Made by a program: the position numbers and the translations under genes. Below, in pieces: positions 36,258 through 48,769 of a DNA stretch of 64,000 nt (positions are counted from its first letter, which is position 1; every line of letters begins with the position of its first letter). The notes beneath the pieces were generated by a model. That model made no database searches and was not told the origin of the DNA. It worked only from the letters and a program-made list of their open reading frames with translations. Origin of the DNA: Lutjanus erythropterus (taxonomy: Eukaryota > Chordata > Actinopteri > Lutjaniformes > Lutjanidae); contig CM034591.1 of assembly GCA_020091685.1 (NCBI GenBank), forward strand, positions 11,852,833-11,916,832, in the 5' to 3' direction.

Positions 36258-36782
36258 TAGAGATGCACAATATTGGATTTTTTCTAGTAACCTTTTTGCC
36301 AATATTTATATATGTTTATATATCTATATATTAATTCATTTTGGCCAATTACTAAATTATTGCAGAGAATACCAAGTCTCTCCCGTAGTGGAATTAACAT
36401 ATTATGTTACTCTTATTACGATGTCTCACTGGCAGGTGCATACAAAAGTACAATGCTTATCAAAATGTACACATTAACAGCTCAAAGTAAGAAAATTACT
36501 GCTTACTTTTTTCCTCCTTGTTCAGCTTGCCCCTGTTTCTGTTTGTTCTTCAAATTTAATCGTCTATCTTAAGAGCTGTTCATTGAGAGCTGAGGGAATA
36601 TGATTTGGCTAAACAATCATTGCAAATATCAACTTTGCCTTCCATTTCTGACACTTAAAAAAACCTCCCGCTGCAGTCATATGCGCACAATTAGAGCTTC
36701 ATCTTTTCAGACTTTCATATGGGCAGAAATGTTAATGTTCGTTTCATCTTGGCAGGGTCTCTGATATTATCGTGCATCCCTA
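36258..36782 (+). mobile_element. hAT-type MITE with target duplication (TAGGGATGCACGATA-)
   Basis: The left end TAGAGATGCACAATATTGGA and the right end ATATTATCGTGCATCCCTA are inverted repeats. The flanks GTACAAAT (36250-36257) and GCACAAAT (36783-36790) differ by one transition, an 8-bp target duplication. 525 bp, no coding content. Confidence 0.85.
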
Positions 36783-37960
36783 GCACAAATGTAACATTTC
36801 TCCTGACATCAGCAGAGCTGATTTTTGATTATATATGAAGAATATATATCAACATTTGAATTTTTTACTCCCTAATATGGGTACTGGCATTGGTCACAGC
36901 ATTTGCAGCATTTGCAGCATTCAACTTAAAACCACAAATAGGCACCACTAGGCTTTTTTCTCATTTTGTGGCTTGAAACATGCAGATTATCAGAAAAACA
37001 TGATTATCCTCTTTGTGATCAGGGTTAGTGAAGAGATTCCTTATTGAGATCCACACTTACACACTCAGCCCGTGTGACACTTTGCAGATGTGTTCAGTAA
37101 AAAGCAGATACAGTGGTACTGCCTGTATGATGGTCCTTTTGATTAATTTTGTATGGTTACTCATAACAGTATGTATAGATTAGTATGCTATTCTTGACCA
37201 TCTGACGTCGGCTTCTGTACAAGTGCTTGCCTGTGCAGTGGCTCAGCCGAGATGCTTCCTCAAGCAAGACAAAACTACAGTATATCCAGATGTTCAGAGA
37301 GAGGATGAGATATCTTCAATGAAGTGTTGCCTGCATGGAAAATGCCTCAATGGCAGGAGTGGTGCAGGATAAGCTCCAGGAAGAATGAGCTCCTCCAGGC
37401 TGACGTTTACTCTCATTTTCTACTTCTCACCATCTGCCTGCAGCACACCTGCCTCAAAAACAGCATCAGTACGCCCATACAGTAGCCAGGGAATATTGAT
37501 TAAGACTGTTGACATTTCTACTTCCCTTTTCACTCTGGCAGGGTACAACATTTGCCATCCTTCAGATGAAGGCAGGTTGCACACTCACAAACACACACAT
37601 CCTCCCTGCATTCATTGGAGTGAAATTATGTCAGAAATGTTGAATTAAAATTAATTTTATTTGTTTGTCAGACCTTATACAGTAGATATTTTATATGCCA
37701 GATGTAGCAGCAGGTTTTGAACATAAATTAGCTTACATAATTTTAGGATTTTTTGCTTCTTAAGACAGGTTTGTGGTAAATCTGATAAAAGGAAAAAGGC
37801 TGGAAACTTGGTCTCTCTGCCTTGTCTGTTGTTGCTTATTTGTAGCAGACAAGCTGTAGTGTGTTAGTGATGGATAGACAAGAGTTTCTGTTCAACTGGG
37901 CATCAGCACTGTGTAATTTTTCACTTCTACATTCTTCAGATCTCTCCTCAACCTGTAGTT

Positions 37961-37981
37961 GAGAGAGAGAGAGAGAGAGAA
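37961..37981 (+). repeat. (GA)10 microsatellite
   Basis: Perfect GA dinucleotide run. Confidence 0.97.
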
Positions 37982-38807
37982 CATGCTGAAAATATCAGAT
38001 ATTTATTTGGGATTTGGGATTAATTACAGTGGAAATGAACAAGAATAAGATTCTTAATTTATTCCTAATTGGATTGCATTATATTGCAGTATGTTCCTGT
38101 TGTTTTTGTCCATTTCAGCTTGTCTTATTCTTGGTGTGCTCTCCATCTATTTTCTCTTCAAGCATGGTAGAACTGCAGTGGGGCTTGCAATGACAGAAGG
38201 AGCCCAGCTGGTTTTATTTCTACAATATCTAATTTAAGTGCTTTGTCAATAAGCACATTTCATAAAAAGATCAATATGCCCTCTTTGATGTGGCGATTTA
38301 GCACCTTCTTTATTTTAATAGGCTGATTCAACAGGGGCTAGAAATACATTGGTGAGATTAATTGCAGAGTAAAGTATCCATGCCACTCTGTGCATATTTG
38401 CACTGATAGATTGGTCGTACATTAATGACCCTGCTGTCAGAAAGCCTATAAATTCATCATGGCGTGCAATTACAAATATGTATTTGTTTCCTCGTCTTAA
38501 TTTATAGAGCATCAGTGTCAGAGTCTATGAGGCATTGATTTAAGGATATAATTAGCCACAGTGAAAAAGAATTACATCAGTTAATAATTTTATTTCCCTC
38601 AGAAAAGTTTATATTGAAAAGCCGCTTAGTGTGCAGGGGCAATCGATCATAATTTACCTCCGGAAACATTTAGCCTTCTAAAGGATTTCATGTGAGGAAT
38701 GTGGAGCCTGTTTAGACCAAGATGCAGAATGCTGAGGAATTCGTTCTTCTGCATGATAATTAACCCATCAGTAACTGAGTCAGTCCACCCCGATGTGTCC
38801 CTGAATA

Positions 38808-39115
38808 GTGGGGCTACTAAATCTTTTCTTTTTTTTTTTTTTTTTTTTGATAAAATGTGTGACAAAACAACATTATAATGAAATACTGTAGTGCTGCAGA
38901 GATGCCCTGACCTGCAGATCTTATTTTCCAGCTGTGAGAAAACATGCCACTCCAACAAATGTCACATTATCATGATTTTAATAGTTTTTGTCAGTGAAAA
39001 TTGTCATACAGAAATTGCAATTTCCATTTAGTCATGAATCATCCTGCAACAGCTGTCATAATAATCACAATATGATTATTATGACAATTTTTTTTTTATC
39101 ACATCGTGCAGCCCT
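38808..39115 (+). mobile_element. hAT-type MITE, family B
   Basis: TTGATAAAATGTGTGACAAA, ACAACATTATAATGAAATAC and GTGCTGCAGAGATGCCCTGA match the copies at 48.8 and 58.2 kb. The right end is CACATCGTGCAGCCCTG. A T20 run (38829-38848) has expanded inside it. Confidence 0.75.
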
Positions 39116-39130
39116 GTCAAATAGCATGCA

Positions 39131-39462
39131 TTAGTTGTGAACTATCAAAGTGATCACCTATTTTCATAATTGTTTAATCATTTTTTAATCATTTTGTTCA
39201 TTTTATTTTTTAAGACAGAATGTTCAAATTCTGTGATTTGAGTTTTTCAAATGTGTTTTGGGGTTTGGGGTTTTTAGTCTTCTGTTACAGTAAACTGAAT
39301 ATCTTTGAGTTAATTTGTGGACAAAACAAGACATTTGAGGACATCACTTTGGACTTGGCAAACAGTCATTCTCATTTTTCACCACTTTCTGACATTTTAT
39401 GGATCAAGCAGATAAATGATTAAATTAACAGATTAATTGATAATAAAATTAACACCCTGGTG
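39131..39462 (-). mobile_element. hAT-type MITE, family A, reverse
   Basis: Contains TTACAGTAAACTGAATATCT, GGACAAAACAAGACATTTGA and CTTTCTGACATTTTATGGAT, the most conserved internal landmarks of family A. It ends in a decayed ATTAACACCCTGG. It lies directly after a family B copy. Confidence 0.7.
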
Positions 39463-40331
39463 TTTTAATTGTGAAATGCAGCATCGTTTTACCTGTTTAT
39501 AGACCCTGCAGTCTGTAAACAATGAGAAAGCTGCACGTGCATCTTGGCAACGGAAGTATGGCGGACAGCTTGTCAGGCCGCTGCAAACATAAACAGTTTT
39601 GATCGTGTCCTCAATCCAGTCAACACATTTAATACCTTGCAGCCGTAGACGCCCACAGTTGCGCTGAAACAGTCATGATCCTGTCGGAATTTTGAACAAA
39701 TTATATCGACCACTGGAATTTTGGTTCTGAAGTATCATGTACTCAACAAACAGACATTTTGGTGACTTTGATGCTGGTAAAACATTTAATTCAACCTTTG
39801 CGGCTTGATTACTCATCTGGATGACGAGGAGACCGCTACTTCTGTTGCTGTAATGTGCACGCAGCTTTTCAATGAAGTCAGCTGTAAAAGGGTCTATACA
39901 ACTGAAATGATTAAAATAAGTCATCTGAGAAGGGAAAATGATTCGATTAATCAGCTCACAACTTGTGGACGTGCAAGTTGTAACGAAGAAGCATAAGAAG
40001 ATAGGGCTCCCAATTAAGGATCACAAGGCTCGCAGCTGGGGCTTTTAATCTTCTTTAATAAAAAATGATAAGACTTCTCATCAATTTAAATCAAAGTCAA
40101 AAAGAGCATACATGTATGACTACAGATGCACAACTTTCATAAACAGAAAAGAAGCTCTCAAAAATGTATTATGATATGTGATATGTTCATGTCTTTACAT
40201 GTTCATACGTAGTGCTCTTGTATGACATGCATACAGAATTACAAATTTATATGCATGTTTATGCACCTCTTTTTTTCAGAAAACTGAAAGCCACAATAAT
40301 AGAATTCTACTTTCTTCTCTTTCACGTTTAG

Positions 40332-40446
40332 GTGCTGAAGAAACTACCAGCAGAAAGTGCCAGAAGAACCAGCTGTGGAAAGACTCTGTGGTGAAAGTCA
40401 ACAGGATGTCCAGACAGTTGGCCATTTCTTTGTGAATGGATTAGAG
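40332..40446 (+). other. glce: glce non-coding exon 2 (5' UTR, inferred)
   Basis: A 115-nt segment is bounded by a strong acceptor (pyrimidine-rich tract, then CACGTTTAG at 40323-40331) and a plausible donor (GAG|GTCAGT at 40446/40447). It is more GC-rich and purine-rich than the flanking AT-rich intron and has no long open frame. It contains two upstream ATGs, each followed shortly by a stop. The last stop (TAG, 40442-40444) is in frame with the glce ATG after splicing to 55107. No cDNA was available, so the exon is inferred. An alternative is a decoy splice pair. Confidence 0.72.
40406..40435 (+). promoter_or_regulatory. Upstream ORF in glce leader (9 codons)
   Basis: ATG at 40406 opens MSRQLAISL and stops at TGA 40433-40435. 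A second ATG at 40436 reads only Met-Asp-stop (TAG at 40442-40444), a near-minimal uORF that begins right after the first one ends. Both end before the exon junction, so ribosomes would have to scan past or reinitiate to reach the glce ATG 21 nt after that TAG. A regulatory role is inference. Confidence 0.5.
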
Positions 40447-41217
40447 GTCAGTATCTCTATCATAACAGTCCTCGAATCATGACAACATACAGCACTTTCA
40501 TGTCCCACTTAGCTGAAACACTGGGTATTTTTGTTTGTATGAAATAAACTTACTGTCTGTGAAATTAAATAACATACTGTATATGTAGTGCAACCTTTTC
40601 TGTATGCCAATTTGTGCTTGACTTCATTACATGGACAAATTAAATCTTAGATTTCTCCGTACTCTTGTATTCACTGTGAAAAATGGCCCGGTCTTGCTTG
40701 TATGATGAAATGATAAAGCATAGCTGTTATAACCCCCCCTGAGCTCTGCATCCCTCCTCTTGTCATCTTTGAATCATCTTTGATAGCATAGGGAAAGACG
40801 GAGCTCTTTGAACTAACTGTGGGTTCATTAGGTTGTATAACATGGATAATTGTGTGTCAGCATTGAAGAGAAACTGCTGGACTTGAGACACTGACACACC
40901 CCCGTACAGCAGCACTGTTATAATCTCTGGATAATGGCTCACCACTTCATACCACAGCTAATATTTGAGACAGTTATGTCATACTTGCAATGTGATATTA
41001 TCATTTGTTATTTTGAAGACCATCAGCGGGTCATTTTCAAAAATGTTTGTTGCATAAGATCCTCTATTTGTTTTGACAGTGGTCTAAATAATTCTATTGT
41101 TTCAGTTCTGGGTTGTTCATATGTGTCTCAACAAAGCCAATGGTGTCATTTGGCTAGTTACACAGTTAAAGTTAAATATTAACCACACACAGAAAGCTTT
41201 GGGGAGGTGTTACATGT

Positions 41218-41235
41218 AAAAAAAAAAAAAAAAAA
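41218..41235 (+). repeat. A18 homopolymer
   Basis: Eighteen consecutive A. No preceding SINE or LINE body is recognised. Confidence 0.95.
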
Positions 41236-41706
41236 GCTCAATATTTGCACAAAGGCAGGAATTTACAGGCACAGAAAACACAAAAAGACATGAAAAGACT
41301 GTTGGATTCCAATGTGTTTCAAATTCTTCTTTACTGTCTCCCTGTAAAGAAAAGAAAGATGGTGATAGAATATTTGTGTTAATTGCTTCTAATTGGATGG
41401 TACTTCAGTCATTTTATGTTGTTTTTGTTTTCGTTTGTTTAATAGCTCTGAAAATGATCAGGCTGCAGGCTCCATATCTACTTCATTAACGGACAGAAAC
41501 AGGCGGTGTCATTAGGGCCTAGAAACCAGCAATATCTGACAACAACATCATGCTGCCCAACCCTGAAAACAACAAATAGTCACGTACATGCATACACACA
41601 CAGTTTCCCTTGTACAATGAAATTCTTCTTTTGGTTTCCACTCTGAATGTTGTAAAACAATGAAACACACATACAAAAGGTGAAGAAATATAGAAAATAT
41701 AAAAAT

Positions 41707-41900
41707 TAGGGATGTAACAATACCAAAACCTCACAATATGATAATACAATATAAAAGTTCACGATAAGACAAATGAGCTCAAAAACTGTCCCTTATTAAA
41801 TGTTAAATTTGATGTGTTTGTAATGAAGTTGTATTTAACTTAAAGTGCTTCTACTATCCTCTTATTTTCTTTAATTCTGAAATTGTTGTTCATTAAATGA
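41707..41900 (+). mobile_element. MITE left terminus (TAGGGATGTAACAATACC)
   Basis: TAGGGATGTAACAATACCAA then CACAATATGATAATACAATA is a known fish hAT-type end with its ATA-rich subterminus. The right limit is a guess. Confidence 0.5.
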
Positions 41901-43009
41901 TACGAAGCAAAAGAACACATAAATTGACGAGGACCAAGTGGATTCATTTCAGATAGCACATGCAACTTTTCAGGCACCGAAATTATGACAAAGCTACCTC
42001 AAATAACACTGTATATACCTTCTCTGAGCTAAAAATGGCACAGAGATGCAATGTAATGTAACACTGTTTATTTTTCTGAGGGTGCTAGAAATGAAAACAA
42101 ACAGTGTGTAAAAATGTGTGTCCTAGGTACAATTTTTGTTACCGTGGGACAACAGAACATTCCTAATTTCAAGTGGATGATTAAGATGGATAATTAAAGA
42201 TATCAGGAGAGATAATGAGAAAAGAGCATTAAAATTAATGTGTTATTCAGCTAGTTGATTGGACTTCAATACTCAGCTTGTTGTACAAATTAACAGGAAA
42301 GAAGTTAATTTTTTAATCTGAGCCGAAACAGTTGGATGCATGCTAGGACTCTTAAACCCCAAATTCACAACTGAAGTACTTTATGGTGCCATTTCCCCCC
42401 TTTAACTGTTAGAGTTCACAGGATCCAGATTCTTGTTGCAGCACTTGTAGATCACGTGTACTAAATCCTGCCATAGCGCGGTTTGTTTTGTAGCATCTAA
42501 ATCTTTTCTTCCTTTCTGCCACTCTCTGTTTCTGAGATCTACATTTGTTTCGATGATGTTGTAGGACGAGTCGTTGCCATGACCTGCCTCTAAAATGATG
42601 CATAAAGGTCCTGTTTATATATTTTTCTCTTGTCTCCCCTCCATTTGATTAGGAGTCTGCTTAATCCCTCAGTAGGGCTCAGTTATAAGCTTTTTGGTAA
42701 TGACCTGCTTAATCCTCCTACTAGAGATAAAACACACAAGCGCATTAACTTCAAAGCAGTTTACTCACTCCTCGGCTGCCTCGAAACAAAGCAACATTAT
42801 TGAGTAGTGATGGGAGTTTACTTGTTGTGATGGCGTAGGTTTGTCCTGTTCGTCTGTCATGTAGCTATACCTTATTTGCAGGTCTGGAGTAACACCAGGG
42901 TTTTGCTCTAAAGTGCATGTTTTACAGTTTTGAAACCACACCAATATTACCAATTGTGTAATTGTGTCACTAAGAGTTGCATCAGACAGTCAGTAAGTCA
43001 AGTGACAGA

Positions 43010-43292
43010 AAATTAACTGGGATATATTTTCTTTTCTTCTTCTATTAATCATTTTCTGTTATTTTTCAAGCAAACTCTCTCTGGTTCCAGTTTCAATTGT
43101 GAGGATTTACTTGTTTTCTTTGTCTCAAGTTATAGTAAACTGAATATTTTTGTGTTAGTGACTATAACATGTGTCATTGGGCTTTAGGATATTGTGTTTT
43201 TTTCTATTTTCTGGCATTTTATAAACAATTAATCAACTAATCAAGAAGATGTTCTGAAGATTAATTTAAGATGAGAATGATTGCACCCTTGG
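43010..43292 (-). mobile_element. hAT-type MITE, family A, reverse
   Basis: GTTATAGTAAACTGAATATT, TTTCTGGCATTTTATAAACA and ATTAATCAACTAATCAAGAA align with other family A copies. The end is decayed to GATTGCACCCTTGG. Confidence 0.65.
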
Positions 43293-43498
43293 TGTCACTA
43301 GATTGAGTGACTTTTAAGGCCAATTTACCCACTTTATCTTAAAAACTAACCCCACAGCAAATCTAGTGGCTGTCAGGAAGACATTAGCGACAATACGACC
43401 GGCAGTTTTCCTTGAAGTGAGTCCCCAGTGCAGCCTCATGAATATGCAGACCTCTCTGCTTGCTGTGGCTGCAGCTCTGTGGTTTTAGCTGCAGTCAA

Positions 43499-43524
43499 AG
43501 AGAGAGAGGGAGAGAGAGAGGGGG
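43499..43524 (+). repeat. GA-rich imperfect microsatellite
   Basis: AGAGAGAGGGAGAGAGAGAG followed by GGGG. Confidence 0.9.
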
Positions 43525-44046
43525 TCTGAAGACACAATGGCCAACATGAAACAGGTAAACTACAGATTCTGCGTTTTTTTAATAAACTGCAATGGTTAAT
43601 TGTCCTGGTTGCTAAGTGTACTTTACTAACAGGGAGGTTCAGTTAAAGTTAGGTTTGGTAACATTGGAGAAACCAGCAAGAGCAAGGTAGATTTTAAAAA
43701 TAGCCGGTGGAAAAAAATCCCACCCCTTTTAACCCACATCCTACCCCTACTCAACTGCTTCCCACCTGCATCCCACCCTCTTTCCCTCCTTACTAGTTCA
43801 CTTCTAGATGATAAGTGCAGCACATCATTGCCACCGCCAACTGTCTCATTTCCATGAAAGAAAACGTCTAACATTGTCTAATGAATGTAAACAGTGAGTA
43901 TGGCTAGTGTTAGTACTTACAGCTGTCAAACCAGTATGTATTAGGAAATTTTGGCAGCAGTTTCTCTATCTTTCTCGTGCAGTTAGACACTTAAGCAATT
44001 TATGATGCACAATGAGTGCACTGGAGGAGTGTGCGATGGTAAGCAG

Positions 44047-44734
44047 CAGTGTTGGGGGTACGTACTCAGAGTACTTTGAAAAGTTTGATTGTTACAACAA
44101 AAAAGTAATCTAATAGGCAGTCAGTAACAGTTGCAATTTTAGCTGTATTTTCACCACGACAAGAAGTACCTCCGTCTGCTCCTGTCACCAGATGAGACTC
44201 TTTCTCAAATGAAAAAAGTCACCCTCAGAGGACAGACACAGCCTGCGGTCTCGGTGAACACTGAAATTGCAGAGTACCTCAGGCTGGATCTCGAGATGGA
44301 TGCAATGAACAAATTCACCATGATCAAGTCTTTCCTGGCATCAACACCCCAATACCATCCTGCTGCGCCCGTGGAGACGCTGTGAGAGACTTTTTAGAAG
44401 CGTTGTTGGAGGAACAGACTATCCAACGCATTTTGAGAAACTTCTGCGACATAAAGTAAACTTGAGAGAACACTGGCTACATTAGCTGCATGTTGAAACA
44501 GTTTCACGAGCCTGTCTTTATTGTTTTCAGGTGCGTAGTTTGATAAATAGGTAGGCCATATATTCAGGCCGAGTAAAATGACTGCATGAGCTTATTATAG
44601 CCTTATTTTTTTGCTGTTTGTCAGAACATTTGAGTTATTGATTGCTGTCGGGATGTTAAGAGAATTTCAACACATGTAACAAAAAATGTTTCACTCCAGC
44701 TCTAACCTTGGCCTCTACTTTTCTTACAACACTG
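44047..44734 (+). mobile_element. hAT transposon remnant carrying the transposase C-terminus
   Basis: Left CAGTGTTGGGGGTACGTACT and right CTTACAACACTG are short inverted ends of the CAGTGTTGGG type, 688 bp apart. Between them lies a broken transposase tail (44152-44462). The remainder of the transposase is missing, so the copy is an internally deleted relic. The flanking 8-mers do not match, so the ends or flanks have changed since insertion. Confidence 0.65.
44152..44462 (+). pseudogene. hAT transposase C-terminal (dimerisation) domain remnant
   Basis: In frame from about 44152 the translation contains EIAEYLRLDLEMDAMNKF, then SFLASTPQYHPAAPVETL, which corresponds to the (P)SSAPVERLFS signature of hAT C-terminal domains. 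After two stop codons the same frame reads RNRLSNA, and a +1 shift resumes as FEKLLRHKVN, matching the NRLSD..FEKLL..KVN tail of hAT transposases. The Arg of PVER is Thr here. Clearly non-functional. Confidence 0.65.
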
Positions 44735-45730
44735 ACTTATTGCCATATTACACAATCTCAAGTGACTTACAGTAGCGCTCCTTTAAACGTTCAGCTGCAT
44801 CTTGAAAGTAAAAGTCAACGACTCGATAACTAACCTCAGATCATTGTTGGCTTTGATATCTGTGGCTCAACCTTGCAGTTTATGATACTTTTTTGTTTTC
44901 CTGTAATCAGACTGTTAAGAGAATTTTAGTAAATCAGGCCTGGGAGGAAGTGTTAATATATTCCAGTGAGAGACAGTCGGGTTGTGTTGTTCAACAGCTC
45001 TTAGAATATTGTGTTTTGATAACATGTAATTATGCCAAAATGTTATTGTTGCAACCGGTTGAAAAAAGAGATTTACAGTAACTCTACTCATATTCTAAAT
45101 TATTGTTGGATAAAGATGCAAGTTATATTTTTTCCCTGTGAGTTGTTGCCTTAAATTCACCCTGATGCCTACACAGTATCATAATCAGGCTGAGAACCAC
45201 AACAGACACCCACAACACATATGCACACAGACACACACACCGTCTCAGCACCACAGGAACTAACATGCCTCTCAGCTTCAGCATAAGCTGATAATTTACA
45301 GGCGGTCTCAAACCCCAACCTTAGTTCACCCGTGGAGGAGAGCAGTGAAAATGTCATGAGTTTAGTTAGGCATACAACACCTGCAACTCACGCGTACCCC
45401 GGCTTCTGCTCCAACAGCTCCCTGCGGATGGCTCACGAGCACTCAGCTTTTATTGCAGTGATGACTGCTTGTGATTTTTGCGGGAGAGGACAGCAGGAGA
45501 AGAAAAACAACTCCGTTCACCCATCCCTGTGCTCACTCCTGCAGCAGTTTTGACATGTTGTAAATGTTGTTCATTCGGCACCGGGGACCAGGACAGAGAT
45601 TAGCAGCTAGTTTGACTTGAAGTGCATTTAACAAGGTCACAATGTTTTTTCTCTGTTGAAGAGATTTGATTTCATGAGACTCTTTTGAAAACGTCTCACC
45701 CTTTTTCACCGTTAACAAACAATCTGCTGG

Positions 45731-45744
45731 AAAAAAAAAAAAAA
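45731..45744 (+). repeat. A14 homopolymer
   Basis: Fourteen consecutive A. Confidence 0.95.
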
Positions 45745-48057
45745 GGCGGCTCTTAGAATTTTCCCAGCCTTGTTACTGGGGATTTGGGGGATAAAGACAT
45801 CCAAATATTTGCATATGCTGAAAAAAAAAGTCAGGCAGAATTAATACCCATAGTTTTAAGCTAGGGGATCACTTCCTGCATATGATGCAGCAACCATCAT
45901 GGCAACCAGATCTCTCATATGGTAGAGTCCATCACAGCTCGAAGGCAAAAGCTCACAATCAAAGTCTAAAGCCTTTGATCATCTGCAGAAGCAGCAAAAA
46001 AAACAGTGTATTATTGGACATGTGAACCTGAGAAATTCAAGACTGAAGTAGCTCATCCTGTCAGTCCGTGAAGCCGATGTTTGCTCAAGCAGCTGCAGCT
46101 TAGAGCCGTCAGCAATATTATGTAGGACTTATCAGTCAGACATTATTAGGCTTTTACAAAGGCAGATGTGACTTACTAGCAGTTTCTCATTGTGAGCGTA
46201 CTGTACTAAATATAGAGCTTATTTTTGATGGCCTGACAATTGTTTTTGAAAATTATTAATAATCAATTATACCACCAGGTCTGCAGTTAATTAATAAAAT
46301 TATTACGTGTTAATCATAAAGATCAATTGTTATTTATAGTTCACATTAATCTTTAAAAAATAAACAAATCACTAAAAAAAATCAAACAGTTTTCAGTGCA
46401 TCTTTATTTTTTTTTTTCTTTATATGGATCTGAGATGGGCAAGGAGGTGAAACGCTGACAGCTCTCCGCCGTGTTTAGATTTCCATTTGGGAATTCTTGA
46501 CTTCTTTCTGAACTTGTCGGTGTCTTATTTCTGTGTGTGCATGCGGCCCTGCAGTCTCATGCCCTTATATGGGCATTGATGGCGCGTTTACTGATGCTAA
46601 TTAGGAGAAACTGGCACTCACAAGGATAATGGGATTCATCATCATAAAAACAGAAAGAACCCCTTCATGAATCTGACTTGGATGTCTCTTAGGAACTCTC
46701 TTAAGAACAATTGCTTGCCCAAAGTTAATTTTTACTATTTTTATTTATTAGCAGTTACCAAATAACAACATCTAAAGTAAAAAATAAATAAATGATGTTT
46801 TTATCTCTTAATCAATTCATTGTTTCAGCCTTATGTACCATTTATGTCATATATTTTCAAATAGCTACAGCATATACCTAAATTGGGCCATTTTCTGTTG
46901 ATAAGATAGGTTACTTTAAACTGTACTGTACTTCTGCTGTTTTCTCTGGTCCCGTCTTTGTATTAAGTGAAACATAACAGTGTGTCGAGGCTGTAAATGT
47001 GTTGAGGACTATTAATCTTGAGCTAATTGTAAATTGGTCTTTTGTTTATACTGGGATTAAACAATCAGGTGGCTCTAACTTCCTACACATTCTTCCTGCT
47101 TATCTTGACTGAGGAGAAAATTACTTTTAGGCACGATAACGTTTCACACGTCATCTCCACCTTTTATATCAAGAGATCAGTGATAAGATATAAGGTATTG
47201 TGTTCATAGTATAGTCAAGATTTATTAAGTGAGTGTTATTGTAACACAGAAGCTTTGACAGTGTCAGCATTATATAATTAAAAAACACCACAAGTTTCTT
47301 TCTAGAAAATACTTGGTAGAGCACTGACCTCAGAGCTGCTGTGCTGTATAATGATTACTGTGTTTGGATTTTTTGTTGTTGTTGTTGCTTTGGCTAGAAA
47401 TGCTGTATCTCCTGTTGTTTGAGTGCTGTGCAGGGGGAACTGGAATGATTTGATTTTAAAAAAACAACAACAATATACTAAATCCCTCCAGGTGCCAAGT
47501 TTGATCATTTAGATATTCATGGAGAATGATGCCATCATATAAAAATCTGAAGCCTCAACAAGTCTCTGGTTGTTATGTCACGCACTTTTCAATTTCCTGA
47601 GGCAGGACACTGGGAGTGTGTCAGCTGAAAAGCTGCTTTTGTTTTCCAGTGTCATTTTCTTTAATCTGTCAAGCATGGAGGACTTTTATCCTCCGACAGG
47701 ATTGTCTTTCACCTCCTGTCCGGTTAAATCTGTACTTTTTTATATATATTTTATGTCGGTGTAGTTTTCCTTTCAGATCAAAACCATGTTATTACTAGAG
47801 GGATTATATTTATCTGTCTATCTACACTTCCTGAGCTGAGCCGATAACCAGTGGATTACACAAAGGTCCATCCATATCTTATAAACAAGTCCTCTTACCT
47901 AAAACGACAGAATAAAAAAGATGCCTGTGACTGCTCCAAAAATGACTCAAAAGCTTTTACTGATCTTCCGCTTCTGTGGTTAATTTTTGATGACATATGG
48001 GTTAATAAAACAACGTGGTTAAAGGTTAGCAAAAGATTGTGGTTAAGGTTAGGGAAA

Positions 48058-48290
48058 GTCAAGTCAAATTTTATTTATATAGCCCAAAATCGCAATCCTG
48101 AGGGAGCTTTTCAATCTGCACCACATATAACACCGTCTGTCCTTAGACCCTTGATTCAGATAAGGAAAAAAAAACCCAGAAAACTTTTCAACAGGGAATA
48201 AATGGAAGAAACCTCACAAAGACCAACAGTGGAGAGATCCCTCTCTCAGGACTGACAGACAGGCAGTGCAATAGATGTTGTGTGTACAGA
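48058..48290 (+). repeat. Common fish dispersed repeat (TTTATTTATATAGC type)
   Basis: TCAAATTTTATTTATATAGC, CTGTCCTTAGACCCTTGATT, GGAAGAAACCTCACAAAGAC and GAGATCCCTCTCTCAGGACT are in the order found in a very abundant percomorph repeat. Its class is not certain to me. A 116-codon open frame across it is fortuitous. Confidence 0.7.
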
Positions 48291-48769
48291 ACAGACCAAC
48301 AAAATCACATTAAATACGCATTTTGATTTTCTGATACATTGTGATAATAAAGTTTATGTAAAGAACGTAGAGGAAATTGAGCAACTTAAGGCGTTGCTAG
48401 TACACCTTCTGTCCACCATGAAAAGAAAAAGCAGGGGAAGAGAAACTCACACAGCTTGGAGACACTTGGGAACAGAAACAAAAACAGAGGGTTAGAGAAA
48501 TGCAGCAGTTATTAGAAAAAGTGCAGTTTTATTCTCATCATCAGAACAAATATGGACTGGGGTTAAAAGATTCCCCCTGTGGTAAATAAATAAAGTGGAA
48601 CGTTGGTCACATGCTTTGTACTCTCAAGCATCCACTCCGCCCTCCTCCCTAACACATTTTGTGGTCGCATATCAATACCACACAACTCCTTTCTTGGCTG
48701 CAGTGCTTGGACTAATTCAACCAACTGGAGAGGTTGAAGTGAAAAACTAAACATAAGTCACTGAATGAG

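Larger units (their letters stand above)
4700..40331 (+). other. glce: glce intron 1 (inferred)
   Basis: A 35.6-kb intron, GT (4700) to AG (40331). It holds hAT-type MITEs and other dispersed repeats (entered separately), homopolymers and microsatellites, and long AT-rich stretches where I recognise nothing, notably about 5.5-9.6, 10.2-14.2, 14.4-16.0, 16.7-18.3, 18.8-20.9, 22.1-23.3, 28.0-29.3, 29.6-31.0, 31.8-34.2, 34.7-35.9 and 36.8-38.8 kb. Open frames within it are short and do not resemble known proteins. Confidence 0.65.

Noticed and set aside
47851-48201. 116-codon frame
   Set aside because: Its second half is a common dispersed fish repeat, and the first half has no recognisable content.
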